Below, in pieces: positions 44,022 through 56,180 of a stretch of 64,000 bases of DNA. Each line of letters starts with the position of its first letter. The first letter of the stretch is position 1. The notes below the pieces were generated by a model. The model ran no database searches, was not told the DNA's origin, and saw only the letters and a list, made by a program, of their open reading frames with translations. The position numbers were made by a program, and so were the translations under genes. Source of the DNA: Asterias amurensis (taxonomy: Eukaryota; Echinodermata; Asteroidea; Forcipulatida; Asteriidae); contig NC_092650.1 in NCBI RefSeq assembly GCF_032118995.1, forward strand, positions 4,402,001 to 4,466,000, in the 5' to 3' direction.

Positions 44022-47000
44022 TCACTTAATCCGCATCTCCACGCCCAATTTCTCTTCCGCCAAGGTCTGGATGTTGCCATGCACTCCTCTGACTTCCTCC
44101 TTGGTCAACGTCTTCTCCATGCTGCGGTAGACGATGCGGTAGCATCTGCTTGTCTGCTCCGTCTTGGGATTCTTGTACTCATCGATGATGCTGACTCTCT
44201 CGACGAGGTCACCGGCAACGTTCCTCACAAGATCGAAGAAGTCATTGGGACTATAACTCTCGGGACACCAGAAGGAGAGATCCTGCATTAAGGGTGGGTA
44301 CTTGCTGAAGGGCTGCAAGAAAAATAAGACAATAATTTATTGTTAGGAGAACTTCCTGGAATAGTATATTCCTACCTTTCGACTCGCCAAAGTTGTGGAA
44401 TGCACTACCTTCGTTGAGGTCTTTCTAGAGCCCTTTGCACACTGTATTTGTCCATGTGGATTACAGCCATGTTACAGACCCCAAGATTTTGTTTTTACCC
44501 CGGGGTTACCCCGGCGCACTTTTACACTGACCCCACCTTCGACCTTATTCCACACAGTTCTGGTTGCACATTTCAATAATACCCCAGGGCGTCCCACTTA
44601 CCAGGCATTCTAGATAGACTAGAAATAAGACATCTGCTCTAGAATTGCAAAGGTCATGGGTTTGAATCCCTCAAGCAGATGCTACCACATCATGTACTGT
44701 AGCATGGAATAGACTACCGAGTATACAGTGCTTTATACACATTGGTGTGACGGTAAACCCAAATATTTAATAAATCGAAAACAAACCTTGAATTTGACGT
44801 TGCTTGGATCTTCAACTTGAAACTGTGACAGGAATCGTTCATCTTCACTCCAGAAGAGTCTTATATCTGGAATATCGAATAAGATCATCGCAAGACGTTC
44901 CAGACCTAGACCAAAGGCATAGCCGATTTTATCACCAGCTCCAGCTACAAGAAAAATAAAAGCAATGTAGTGGAAACTTCTTTAGGAACACCATTTTCAG
45001 CAGCTACTAAAGGCTGCGTCACACTGCAGCGATACTGAAAACGATAACGACGCAAAGAGAATGCATTGTATTGGTTGAAATGCTCCATGCAGAATACGCA
45101 CACGCTCATTCAACCAATGGAATGCGTTCTCTTTGCGTTGTTATCGTTATCGTTCTCGTTATCGCTGCAGTGGGACCGGGCCTTAAGAGGGTTGTAGCTA
45201 GAACAATTTTAGTGGTGGGTAATAAACCATTTTTTCGAAGCCACCATTGCTGAGCAGATCAACAAAATTATTTGTGGTTAATGATGGTGCCATTGGGTGC
45301 GTTCGATTAGCTTCCCTGGGTCGACCCTGGTCTGCCCCCGGTACGTTCGAATAGCTTTGATGTCACTACTCACCTAGGTCAGCCCCAAGTGCCCTGCTAG
45401 TGGAGTGGGTCACTTGGGGCTGGCTCCAGGTGCATGACATCAACACGAGAGGGTGAGTGATCGTTCGGTTAGCTCTTGCCAGGGGCTCCCTCGAGTGAGC
45501 ACCGCGGGGTCGACCCAGGGAAGCTAATCGAACGCACCCATCAATGCTGAAGTGTAAGCTTCAACTAGGCATGATGCCATGTTTTCTAACTGTTAATGTT
45601 ATGGTGGCTATGCAATAAGTTGAATGACCCTTTGACTAAGTTCTTTCTCTGTGGCATTTGATGCTCCTTATCATTAGGTGTGTCTTGGATCAATGCACAG
45701 TGGGCAATATTTTTGATTGAGTCTGGGGGAAATCTGGGCTGGGTGGTACAATGAATTTTGCTTAGAGTGCTAGGCAAAAATTGTGATTTCTGGGCGGGCC
45801 CCCTCAGCACTGCCTACTAAAATAGGATATTTGCGCTCTACAAGATCTGAAAAATTATTATCTAACCTGAGTTAAGGATTTGGTGCTCCATAATGCCACT
45901 ACCGAGAACCTCCAACCATTCCCCTTGGAATTTAATCTCTAGTTCCCAGGAGGGATGAGTAAATGGAAATTCTGTCTCGACCCAACGACTTTCAAGATCT
46001 GAAAAATCAAACATAAGGGAAACGAAAATGTTAAAAATACATAATTAAGGTTAGTGTTTTATTATTTTGTATTATTATTATTTATTTGGCAATTCACATA
46101 AATATTTACATCTGGAATAGAAAAACAGTAAAAAGGGGGATACATCAAGATGTAAAAAAGGAGAGCAGGCAGTAAAAGAGAAAACAAAGTACTACATGAC
46201 TGAGGACAACAGAAAGACATCAACAATCCAGGTTTGCCAGGACTGACAAAAGTGCCTGCACTGTCACCAAGAGGTGTGTCAGTCCAACCTGGAAGGACAA
46301 GAAACAAAAGGACAAACAATTTCACATAACAAAACTGTGACACCATGTTAAAATCTATTTAGTGTGCATTGGTGGCTCTGGCAAGAGCTGGTTTGTACTG
46401 CATGACTTTTCGGTCAGTGTGTTATGACCTTCTGGAAAAGAAACACCAATTTAAAAAAAAACACACAATTTAAGTTTACAAAAGCATGGATTGAAGAAAA
46501 AAACCTTGTAAAATGTTCCAAACCTTGCTGTGATTGACTGGCTCATATGGGAGCTGCTTCAATGCAAAACAATTTTGCTTACCAGAGCAAGGTTACCAAC
46601 CAAAATACTGTGTTGTGTACCATTGCCTGCCGACTGGTTTTCTAATCACATCAAGATCAAGATCATTAGTAATACAAGGATCAAGACACAGATCAAGGTC
46701 AAGATCAATTTTCAGATTGAGATCAAGATTAATATTCAGATCAATATCAAGATCAAGATAAAGATTAATAAGCAGATGAAGATCAAGGTCAATATGCGGA
46801 TCAAGATCGAGAACAAGATCAATTTGCGTTCAAGATCAATACACAGATCAAAATCATGATCAACTATCAAGATGAATATCACTAGATCAAGTTTACTATA
46901 TTATAACACCCTACCCTGTCTAAAGAGATTCCTCATGCAGTTGACCAGCGTAGTCTTAAGTTCATACTCCACCAGCTTAACAGCTTCCATGGTGTGGTGA

Positions 47001-49109
47001 TGCTGTTTCTCAATCGTACGACACTTATCCATTCCAGGGCTCTCAAACAGGCTTAACTCTTTATCATTGTACTTCTCAAAGAGCTGAATTAAAAACAAAA
47101 ACTAAAATTATCATTCTGGGAGGTTTCTTTGTCTTTAGGAGCTGGATATGTAACATAATAATAGGTATTCGTCATGCGCCAAATCAATCGAAACAGATGT
47201 TCAGGTGCAGCAGAGACAATGTAAACACAACAATACATGTACTAGTCTTGGCCCAATTCGTCAGTGAGTGATAGTGGATAGTGTACTTTGTTCGGTTGTA
47301 AATCATTGTAGCGCGCCCTCTTACGACATGATTTTACCAACTATAGTACGCCTTCTTACGGGATGATTAAATTATAAAAATTTGGGAGGCTAATCATCCT
47401 TACTCGCATCGTGTTCGAAAAGCAGGCATGCAAGGGCGCCTTTGGCAGCCAGCCACATCAACCCATTGTGACCACGGAGCACAGCCAGAGATTGAAAGTG
47501 TTTGATTTTTCCCCAGGGAGGAAATCCGGATGGTCTGGAAAACCCTCATGGCACAGCAGAGAACCAACGGCACAACTAATTATATAAAGTGACATCTACA
47601 TAATTTTGGGTTTGTAAAACAAATCTTTTACTTCATCAAGACTTCTCATCAACATTCTCACCTCATGTGGAGTGAATAGCCGTACTCCCTCCATCTGATG
47701 GAATACGGGATAGTGACTGGAATCAATCTCATCACGCCGATACACATCACCGGCAACTAGGAAAGCATCCAGGCCTGAGTTTATCAATTCATGCTGGTGG
47801 GCGGAGGTATGGGCTCGAAGCATAAACTCACTATGTAAAGGAAACAGTACAAATGGCTAGTATATATGTACCTAGGGCTTGAAAAAGACTGCAAGCCTTA
47901 TAGGTTGTAGCTGAGACTTTTACTGGACCAGACAATTGTGTTACAAGACTGCAATCAATATGAGAAAATACACAGTTTCACACTTGAGCTGTTTTTATTT
48001 GATCTCATTTTTCTATGGGTAATACTTCAACACTCATGGTATTGAACATTTTGTGTACATCAGTTTGATTAACAGATGCAGTGAGGTGTTATTAGAAATA
48101 TAAAAAAAAGAAAAAAAAGAAAAAAAAAGGAGCACTGTGTAGGGAATACAGTACAGGGTGAGTAAAAAAGAAGTTGACCGGGATTGGTTTTTACCCATAC
48201 ACCGATGTGTGTTAGCATTGTATACTCAGTACTTTCCCGAATCCTGTAAAAAAATTTCACACTCAGGCATATTACTCGGGTGGGATTTGACCCCCACGAC
48301 CCTTGCAATTCTACAGCAGTGTCTTACCAACTAGACGACCGAGATTGCCCGGTAGCTAGAGGCAGTTCGAATCCTATGTTTTGGCAGCAGGTTCGAAACA
48401 ATATATAATGGGATTGGTGATGTTTTTCAACACAAATAATAATGACACTCAAAAGTTCAGTAATGCATACAAGCATTCTCTCCTACTTATTAGAAAAAAA
48501 AAAATGAAAGAAATTGATCATTCCTAAGAGGAATAATTGGGGAGCACAATGTGTTTTGCTCAAGAGTGCTGGGCAAAAATTTTAAGTTGTGGGCGGGGCC
48601 GCCCACCATGGCTACAAGACTGATTATTACCTATTTATATAGTAATTGTCTCCCCTGAGTCTGCTGACGTGATCCTGTGGAACGAGAAGACTGTCAAAGT
48701 TCTGTTGCATAGTAACCACCGGACTGATGCTGTCATAGATCGAGAAGAGCGGGTTGCCGCGTCGATTCAATACGGCGGAGTAGAAATAATCTCGTATGCG
48801 TTCTTTGATGAGGCACAGAGGATGGTGCTTTTGATTGTGAAGCTGGCAGCCGACGCGGGAAAGAATCTTGGGTGTGACTGTTGTCATGTTATCCCTGGGG
48901 AGCGTCCGACCGCAAACGGAGACTGTATCAACATTTTCTTCGCTGACATTCGTGGATGTGAACGATGACGAACGTTTGACATTTTGACATGACACTCGAG
49001 GCTTGTTAAGACGACAACTCAGGAATGAGTGTCTCAGGATACTCCATGTGAAGGTGGACATGTTGTCTTGCTTGAACTGACGTCTCCAGAGTGTTCTTGG
49101 TACGTTCAT
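44022..49109 (-). CDS. FARS2: mitochondrial phenylalanyl-tRNA synthetase
   Basis: Six exons, high to low: 48631-49109, 47662-47830, 46915-47083, 45867-45998, 44787-44944, 44022-44312. Phases agree throughout, for 465 aa (human FARS2: 451). The enzyme charges mitochondrial tRNA-Phe in the matrix, working as a monomer. The N terminus is Arg/Ser-rich as in a targeting peptide ([18 protein letters not shown] after a first Met 15 codons earlier). The class II catalytic core shows [74 protein letters not shown] and motif 3, [20 protein letters not shown]. The last exon is the anticodon-binding FDX-ACB domain ([52 protein letters not shown]). The family assignment is firm. Exon 1 could begin at either early Met. 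Confidence 0.96.
44625..44780 (+). mobile_element. tRNA-derived SINE (family SB)
   Basis: TCTAGAATTGCAAAGGTCAT, then GGGTTTGAATCCCTC, with ACCGAGTATACAGTGCTTTA downstream. It is the plus-strand relative of the copies at 18040 and 48180, and lies in a FARS2 intron. Confidence 0.7.
45008..45185. mobile_element. palindromic MITE with GCAGCGATA ends
   Basis: CACACTGCAGCGATACTGAA at the left mirrors TTATCGCTGCAGTGGGACC at the right. GCAAAGAGAATGCATTGTAT is mirrored by GGAATGCGTTCTCTTTGCG. Confidence 0.9.
45294..45540. mobile_element. palindromic MITE with TGGGTGCGTTCGATTAGCTT ends
   Basis: TGGGTGCGTTCGATTAGCTT and AAGCTAATCGAACGCACCCA are perfect terminal inverted repeats, extended by CCCTGGGTCGACC. 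The interior is GC-rich, unlike its surroundings. Confidence 0.92.
46050..46350. other. FARS2 intron segment, possibly an old LINE tail
   Basis: TATTATTTATTTGGCAATTC followed by a purine-rich stretch. On the minus strand it resembles a LINE 3' end, but no coding part supports this. Confidence 0.3.
46640..46890 (+). repeat. degenerate GATCAA tandem repeat
   Basis: Runs of GATCAAGATCAAGATCA with drift (AGATCAATATGCGGATCAAG). It lies in a FARS2 intron just before the exon at 46915. Confidence 0.9.
48180..48385 (-). mobile_element. tRNA-derived SINE (family SB)
   Basis: CTTACCAACTAGACGACCGA and CTTGCAATTCTACAGCAGTG match the copy at 18040-18225 closely. Confidence 0.8.
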
Positions 49110-49245
49110 TGTGACGGAATGCGTCTTCTCAGCAAAACAATGAGTGGATCATGGAAGACCTGAAAACGAAAAGAAGAAGAAAAACCGATACATAATGAAA
49201 GTCAACAAAAAATAAATTTGTAGGGCTTGAGTTTGCTGGATCTAC

Positions 49246-49335
49246 CGGTACTCCAACTCCTGGAACTGTGAGGTTTGTTTCGCTGTCGTCTCATTAGTGG
49301 AAACGATAGCGGAGCGAACCTCATAGTTCTAGGAG
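49246..49335. mobile_element. short palindromic MITE
   Basis: ACTCCTGGAACTGTGAGGTT mirrors GAACCTCATAGTTCTAGGAG, with TTTCGCTGTCGT and ACGATAGCGGAGC extending the arms. It lies just upstream of FARS2. Confidence 0.85.
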
Positions 49336-49605
49336 TAATCTACTCCCAGCCAGGTATTATATAAGTGTGCTTTTTCTTGCATTTCTTATTTTTTATTTTT
49401 GTATTTTGTATTTTTTTTTTGGAGGGGGGGGGGGGAACGGGGTGTTGGCGAATTAGTTAGGGGTGACTACGTTGTCGGGAGGGGGTGGAATGTGGCCCTG
49501 TGGGTCAGGTGGGTTTGCCACTTTGAGAGGGGCCGGGGCCATTTTGCTAATGCTAGCATACATGTTAATGGTGGGCGACTGTGCTTGGGGCGAGTTGACA
49601 CAAAT

Positions 49606-49766
49606 TCATAAGGTTTATCGCAATTCAGAAATGCAATGCATTGAGGAAGGAATATGGGGCAGTTTCTATGCAGTTTCTACGACTCCCGCACGCAAGGCCT
49701 ATACCTTTGTGTGGGTTCAACAGCGCCCTCTCTTGATATTTTGCTATTCGCGATAAACCTTATTGG
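49606..49766. mobile_element. small MITE with ATAAGGTTTATCGC ends
   Basis: ATAAGGTTTATCGCAATTC at the left and TTCGCGATAAACCTTATTG at the right are inverted repeats. Confidence 0.7.
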
Positions 49767-49931
49767 CGTACTGCAAGGTTCATGATGATTGCGAAAGGAT
49801 AAGGGACAGAAGCTTTGAAATCGGTAGTTGTGATAATCATTACCTTCCATATCCTCCATTCCCGACGCACGGACTAACCTCTACTTCCATTTGAACTGTC
49901 TTGATTGAGTGAGGAGGATAGGGGTTACTGG

Positions 49932-50092
49932 GGGACTTTTGAAAGCTAAGTGCGTGGCAGCAGACTTACCACTGGTAAATTCCCACTGTTTACATCATTT
50001 TTTGAGCATGCTCACAATATTTATTGTGGTGTGTCTGCTGCCACCTAGAGACCGAATCCCACAAACATGACAAAAGTCCCCCATCATGCCCA
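49932..50092. mobile_element. small palindromic MITE with GGGGGACTTTTG ends
   Basis: CTGGGGGACTTTTGAAAG mirrors GACAAAAGTCCCCCATCAT, and the inner GTGGCAGCAGAC mirrors GTCTGCTGCCAC. Confidence 0.75.
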
Positions 50093-50799
50093 CCCATGCC
50101 ATTCTGATTTATATCGCAACTGGTTGAATTTTCTATCCATTATAAGTGGGAACAATTTCCTTGGCGAGTAACTTTACATTACACAGATTGAGTCTAGGCT
50201 TGTTTTGACGTTAACTTAAGAAACAAGTAATTTAATTTACCTCTGCTGAAACTGAAATTTCATCAGACGACATGGACAAAACTGCACGCTCCGTTCTCCT
50301 CTCACTCACCAGCAAGCTAGTTTGTTTTAGCTTAGTCTCTGTTCAAGCAAGCATGGAGCCTCCATTGGAGGTAGCCAAAGCTCTCTTCCGATCCGAAGCA
50401 AAGTGACGTAGTCAAAATTTTGGGACTTTCTCCAACCACTTTTTCCATATCATGCACTGAACATTAAAGCATAGAGGTAGATTTAATTGACTTTCACCAA
50501 TGTACATCCACATTTTTTTTTGTTTTCGTTCCAAAATCTTAACAGTTTACGTAAACAGCGACACCAAAAAGACTACGCATACCCCCAATGCCATCCGCAC
50601 GTACGACATGACAGCACGCTTGATTGCGTACCACACACTAGTCTCAATGCAAGACGTTGTTGTTTATTTTCACCAACTATCGCTATCCGTACGTATGCCC
50701 TACTCTCAAGAACGTCTGGTACTAAGACTAACATACGAGCAAGCAAGCAGCGCACACACGCAGCATTGAGACTTCCGGCTTGTTGTTTTGGCATCAATG
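50093..50799. promoter_or_regulatory. upstream region of the Cys-rich protein gene
   Basis: No repeats or exons recognised. It probably contains the promoter of the plus-strand gene that follows. Overlapping open frames on both strands here show no domain. Confidence 0.35.
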
Positions 50800-50981
50800 T
50801 GCATGCAGTATCTGCTGAGTGGTGGTGTGTGAAATGTAAACAACACTTGAAGACGAGGATTGTTTCGTTAAATGTACAATCAGTATCGGCTTGGAGATTC
50901 TTCATAAAAGTACACCGAAAAACACCATTGCTAAGTAGTTGTATGTATTTGCCATTCACAACTGTGACAACTGTGTTATAG
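50800..50981 (+). other. candidate 5' untranslated exon
   Basis: The sequence ends in a consensus donor (GTGTTATAG then GTGAGTG, GT at 50982-50983). A later acceptor (CTCCTAAAAAG, to about 51554) precedes the ATG at 51587. The left end of the exon is a guess. Confidence 0.4.
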
Positions 50982-51586
50982 GTGAGTGATTGGGGAGAAA
51001 TATTTCGGCAAAAAGAAGCTTTCTTTCAGTTTCATTTTTTTTTTAGGATAGAAGGTCATCGTACTATTCGTACATGTATGTCGTACAGACAGTGTACAAA
51101 ACAGTAGGAAGTCAGTTGTCACTGTTTTGGGGGGCTTGTGTGCGCCTGCAGTCGAGTCGTCTGGCAGTGATTGTGAAATTTCTGAAATTTGATTATTGTT
51201 TTCTTCTTGTTTAAAACAAAACTTTTTACAAGTTTTAGTTGCATATAATAATAATATGCATGACATTTGGTACATATTCCTTGTTGAGGGAATGAGAGAT
51301 GTATTTTTTTTTAAGGAAAATTAAGTCAAACAAACAAATAGAGATATTTTGAAAGAATCCTTTTCTAGTGCGTCTTTGAATGGTCGCATAATATTTCCCA
51401 TGGTTGTCATTAAAAAGTTTGGGTATGTTGCCTAGTTTGCCCAATGTTGAACTTTTGTGAACTGATAATTAAGGGCGCAGCTATGCACACAAATCAAGAT
51501 AATTTTAAATGTTAAAAAAAGAAGTACAAGTAATCTATACTTTTCTCCTAAAAAGTGTTCAGGTTGTCGAAAACTATTCCAGCAAG

Positions 51587-54500
51587 ATGTCCGTCGTAGT
51601 GCGTCGCCCAGAGATGAATTTGACATCCACGGGTCAGGCGATCTATGTCACCTTGATCAGTGAATTCATGCGTAACCCAGGCAGGTTCTTCACCGTTCAT
51701 GGCCGAACCTTCAGACACAACCCACAACAGCTCAACGTTTGTGATCGCTCTTCCAAGAGAAAGACGATGTTTCCAGACTCTATGGGAGGGTAAGAATCAT
51801 TTCATACAAGTAGCAGAACCTTCATAACTCACAGAGCCCGCTTGGATACCCACAAGTACACGCATTCTTTCCAAGGACCATTTGGCCTGTATGCTTCGTT
51901 TTTGAAAGGGCAAGGGCACCAGGGAATTTTCTCATTCGTAAAGGGTACCCTATGATTATAAAGAAACTGTAGGCCTAAACTTCTCCTGTAGCATTTCAAG
52001 GGCACCAAGGCAATGACCAAGGGGCAGGGAGGCAATCACCTTCATTGCCTCCGTGAAGTATCAAGCCTGGGGTGGATTTCACAAAGAGTTAAGACTAGTC
52101 GTTTCTCGGGTTAAAATGAGTTACTCGTCCTAACTTGTCTTAACTTAATATCTCCTAGGACTAGTCCTAAGTCCTAAGTTGGGACTATAGTCCTAACTTT
52201 TTGTGAAATCGACCCCGCGACCATGAGTGGAATGCCCTTGACGACTCATAAGAGAATGCACTGAGCTTGAACAACTTCAAGCAACGACTCCAATGAAATC
52301 CCATACCCCCACACAAGCATCAAGTCAGGCCAGTACAAGAATGAAAGTTAAAGTGAAAGATTTGACCAATAAACTTTGTGACGGAATCAGCATGGCTTGT
52401 CTAGCCCAACAAGAAAACAAGTCAAGATTAGCTTGATCATGGCTAGTCACACTTGGATCAAGGTAACCTGTGTGGGCCATTCAAACTTGGTTCCTAATAC
52501 CTGGCAGGCTAGTCAATCAAGCTAGTCAGTCTTATCTTAGGCAGCTGCAGCCCTGTGGGTGACTGAAACTTTACCCTTAGTAAGTATTATGAAAAAATAA
52601 AAACTGCTTTCGTCACGTTTATTGTACATTTTATTCTCAAACAAAGAAATATGATTTGGGCAAATGAAACATACTTTATGGAACCAAGCAGTTCACTTTA
52701 CATATAAAACAACTTATTGTACATTTTGGTTTTGCTTTTTATAAAAGAGTACTGAAAGTTTCGACAGAAGCCGAGCTGCAGTCACTGATAAATCGCTTGA
52801 TGCAAAATCCAATTTTCTTCACGGTCGACATTGAGAGATCCAGCAAGGCTACGTGCAGCAATGTTCGCTACATTACCAGAGGTAAGAAGGTATACAATTA
52901 ACAATAAACAACTAATTATTGTAAGGGAAATAAGGTCAAATGTTGTACTAGCAAGACTTGAGAAAGTGTAAACAGTCTGCTTCAGTGTCTGCTCAATTGG
53001 AAAATGCAATGTTCGCGACACCACGATGAAGTTAAACAAGTTAACATTCATGAAATGCACACCAACTGTTTTTTTTCTTGTAAATACAGTTCCTTTCCCT
53101 TTGCCATAATTGTTTCATAGATGATGTATCTATGTATTAATTTGTACTTTTGTACTTGCGTTGAATTAAACTTTCCCCCACCATCTTGGTATGATACGCC
53201 TGCAGCCAGAAACTTGAAAGTTCCACCTGGGCATCCACCAGAGACCAGCCCACGAGCTGGGGCTGTGGTGGCTGACACCTGGGCCCAATTTCATAGCGCT
53301 GCTTAACGGTAAGCGAATTTGTGTGCTTACTGTAGCAGAAAAATTTGCTTAAGCCTTAGCGTATTTCACAGGTTAGCAGAAAAATTGGGCTGCCATATTG
53401 CGAGTTTACCGCGAATTTGCAATGTGACGTCATTTATTTTCGTGCGGTAAGCACCGGAAGGTTAGCATGCCTTTTCGTGTGCTTACGGTTAGCAGCGCTA
53501 TGAAATAGAAATTGCAAAGTAAGCACAAAATCGGCTGCTAAGCAGCGCTATGAAATTGGACCCAGGGCGGCAGACACAAGTATCGTGTGATGGCAAATCC
53601 AACGCCCTCATGAAGGTTTTACTTGTACACTTGTAAGCTAATCGATCGCACCCCATTGATGGCAAAGTGTTTTTTATTAATGCTGGATATAACAGGACAA
53701 TTGGCAGTAACAGTGAACACAAAGCACCCACACATTGCTCATCTTCTTCAGACACAACTTGCCCAGGGCATGGCAGCTCTCAAAGAGGGAAAGAACTTTG
53801 CTGTGGAGGTAAAATATTTGTTTCAGTGACAAGAAAATAGAGTTAGTTGTTACAAATAAAAAGGACCTACACAAATAGTGAATAGCCTGATATTTCTGCC
53901 GAAAGGCTAACATTGTTCAAGGTTTAAGGTTTATTGTTTCCACAGTAACAGCGTAAAACAGGCAATGTACCAAAGAATAAAGTTAAAGGCAGTGGACACT
54001 ATTGGTAATTGTCAAAGACGAGCCTTCACAGTTGGTGTATCTCAACATATGCTTAAAATAAAAAATCTGTGAAAATTTGAGCTCAATCGGTCATCGAACT
54101 TGCAAGATAATAATGAAAGAAAAAACACCCTTGTCACACAAAGTTGTGTGCGTTTAGATAGTTGATTTCGAGACCTCAAGTGCTAAACGTGGAAAATTAC
54201 TTCTTTCTCGAAAACTATGGCACTTCAGAGGGAGCCATTTCTCACAATGTTTTATACCATCAACCTCTCCCCATTACTCGTCACCAAGAAAGGTTTTATG
54301 CTAATAATTATTTTGAGTAATTACCAATAGTGTCCCCTGCCTTTAAGCCAGGAGGAAGTAAATGCACTTTTATGATACTGCAGGGGGAGCTCACTAAGAA
54401 GCAAAGCTTATGAGCGTGAGTCCCAAACAAGTACAGCCCTTGAGCCCAAACCAACTTGACAACACAACAAACATAAACAGGTCTGTAACTGTGATTCTGG

Positions 54501-56180
54501 TGTTTCTGGCAGTGGCTGCTAAGTGTGGCATAAAGTCATGCAAACTTTAAAACCTGTTTTAAAAGGTTTCTCTCTTTGTCCAAGCGGCCTTGAGCACCTT
54601 ATTGGTGGATCTTTCGCTGAAAAATAAAAGACTACACTATTTTATTTTTTAACCTATGACACTCTACCATGTCTTGTTCTTCATGGCTTTACTTTTCAGT
54701 TTAACTTCAACCCTATCATGGTTTCCTGGGTGCAGTCACTGTTTCAAAACCAAGACGACCTCGACATGTGTGGCTGCAACACCAGCTACAGCAGCGAGAA
54801 TGGTAAAGTGACCGTCACTAGCTACAGTGAGTTCGAAGACTGCTTTGGCTGCCAGTATCCTGGTGTTCTTGCCTGGGTTGTTTGTTTTCCCTGCTGCCTG
54901 CTATCGTGTCCCTGCTACCGGGTAAGCTTCAGCTTTTTGTAAAGTAGTCCACTAGTGCATTTTACTTGCCCTCGGAAAAGTTTCAGTAGCCCAGATGTGA
55001 AACCTAGTGGTCAAACTTGCCGAACATGGGATAAACTGGTTACCAGCAAAAATACATTCTTGCAGCTGGAGCCCGACTCAATTTTGTTGCTTTGCGAATA
55101 AATTTGCTAAGCACTATATTCTGCTCGACAATTTTTATGGCTTTATGTACTGCAAGTGAACACTTTAAATAGTGGAGAATTCCACCGTTAACGATTTGAA
55201 ATCTTCTGACGTGTTAAGATTGTCTAAAAAACTAACCGAGATTAAGAAATGTATGTGTTCTGTTCAAGACAAGGCAGTGGGCTGATCCAGTGGTGGACAG
55301 CAGTGAAATCAAATCGGCTTAAACTAGCGTACACCTGAGGCCTTATGTGGCATTATAGAGAAACAACTGAAGAAATATGACATCTTTTTTTGCAGGTCCA
55401 CCGTGCCTTAACAGTTGAAGATTTTGGTGGTCCAGTTAGTGGTGTGATAGCTACATACTGGAGTCCCGTAGCACAGCTACGGAACTTGGAGGAAACTGTT
55501 GCTTGTGTGTTGCAGTTGCTTAATCAAGAACCAGCTCGCGAGGCGACGACTGTGGACTTGCCTCCAAGTTATAACGGTAAGAATAACTTTTTTTAACGGC
55601 AAGATTTGTCATAAAAAGCTATTTTCAGACCACACTTCATACCACAGCAATCTACAGCAACACAGAGTACTTTCCATAGTTTACAAGGGGAACCATTGGT
55701 CCTATAAAAGCAGTCGACTATTGTAAACAAACCAGACAAACTTTGGCAGTTTGAGACATGAAAATGAGTATACAGCCCTGAGCTGCTGTGGCACTCCAGT
55801 GGCTGTTTCAAACACAATATCAACCTCTACCCTCGCAGGTACCCATTTGTACCCCTGGGTGAAGAGAAGCAATTAAAGCATCTTGCGCAAGGACAAAAGT
55901 GTCATGACCGGGATTCGAACCCACACTCCAATGACTTAATCACCAAAACCTGAATTCAATGCTCTAAATTACTCGGCCATGACACCCAAGATCTTTGTGA
56001 CATGGTCTGTTACCCACAGATGCTGTTGCCAGAGGTCCCACACCCGTTGGTCCAGCAGCCTACTACCCGCCTGCCAGTCAGGTCCAAGCTTATGATCAGC
56101 CTCAAGTACAGACTCGTCAGCCACAGCAGATTCAGTATCCCCACCAGCAAGTCAGCTTCCCTCCTAACAATGCCATCTGA
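51587..56180 (+). CDS. unrecognised cysteine-rich, probably membrane-attached protein
   Basis: Six exons: 51587-51789, 52748-52881, 53696-53808, 54700-54921, 55396-55576, 56020-56180. Junctions are GT-AG with phases 2, 1, 0, 0, 1, for 337 aa. Start ATG context is AGCAAGATGTCC. Residues 1-150 look soluble and may hold two related halves: ISEFMRNPGRFFTVHGRTFR and LINRLMQNPIFFTVDIERSS share an L/F-M-NP-FFTV pattern. Around 198-224 a hydrophobic, cysteine-loaded segment (GVLAWVVCFPCCLLSCPCYR) looks like a palmitoylated hairpin or membrane anchor. It is followed by FGGPVSGVIATYWSPVAQL, a PPSY motif (WW-domain ligand) near 279, and a Pro/Gln-rich tail (YPPASQVQAYDQPQVQTRQ). There is no signal peptide. 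I do not recognise the family. AAATAAAA at 56279 may be a poly(A) signal. Confidence 0.75.
51885..52068. repeat. dispersed repeat, AAGGGCACCAAGGCA family
   Basis: TTTGAAAGGGCAAGGGCACC and TCAAGGGCACCAAGGCAATG match the repeats at 43823 and 22575. It abuts P1 copy 5. Confidence 0.6.
52069..52216. mobile_element. palindromic MITE P1, copy 5
   Basis: GGGGTGGATTTCACAAAGAG at the left, TTTTTGTGAAATCGACCCC at the right. Confidence 0.85.
52250..52620. other. intron 1 segment with GCTAGTCA-like words
   Basis: TAGTCA and AAGCTAGTC words recur at 52395-52530, suggesting a worn repeat. No family was identified. Confidence 0.3.
53280..53564. mobile_element. palindromic MITE with TGGGCCCAATTTCATAGCGC ends
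   Basis: TGGGCCCAATTTCATAGCGC mirrors GCGCTATGAAATTGGACCCA. CTTAACGGTAAGC and similar words extend the arms. It sits against a possible exon (53205-53279). Confidence 0.85.
53983..54346. mobile_element. M1 MITE, copy 10
   Basis: Starts TTAAAGGCAGTGGACACTAT and ends AGTGTCCCCTGCCTTTAA. Intron 3 of the Cys-rich gene. Confidence 0.88.
54560..54650 (+). mobile_element. SINE SA 3' tail fragment
   Basis: GCCTTGAGCACCTTATTGGT matches the 3' part of the SINE at 2183-2557. Confidence 0.5.
55790..55992 (-). mobile_element. tRNA-derived SINE (family SA)
   Basis: TTACTCGGCCATGACACCC (A box reversed) and GGGATTCGAACCCACACTCC (B box reversed). It ends just before the last exon of the Cys-rich gene. Confidence 0.8.

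Noticed and set aside
44079-44291. Plus-strand frame over the last FARS2 exon
   Set aside because: It is antisense to the conserved FDX-ACB domain.
46062-46346. Minus-strand frame with a hydrophobic start
   Set aside because: It lies inside a FARS2 intron in low-complexity, possibly LINE-derived sequence.
50487-50981. Overlapping long frames on both strands upstream of the Cys-rich gene
   Set aside because: There are no domains, and both strands are equally open. The right end is better explained as a 5' untranslated exon.
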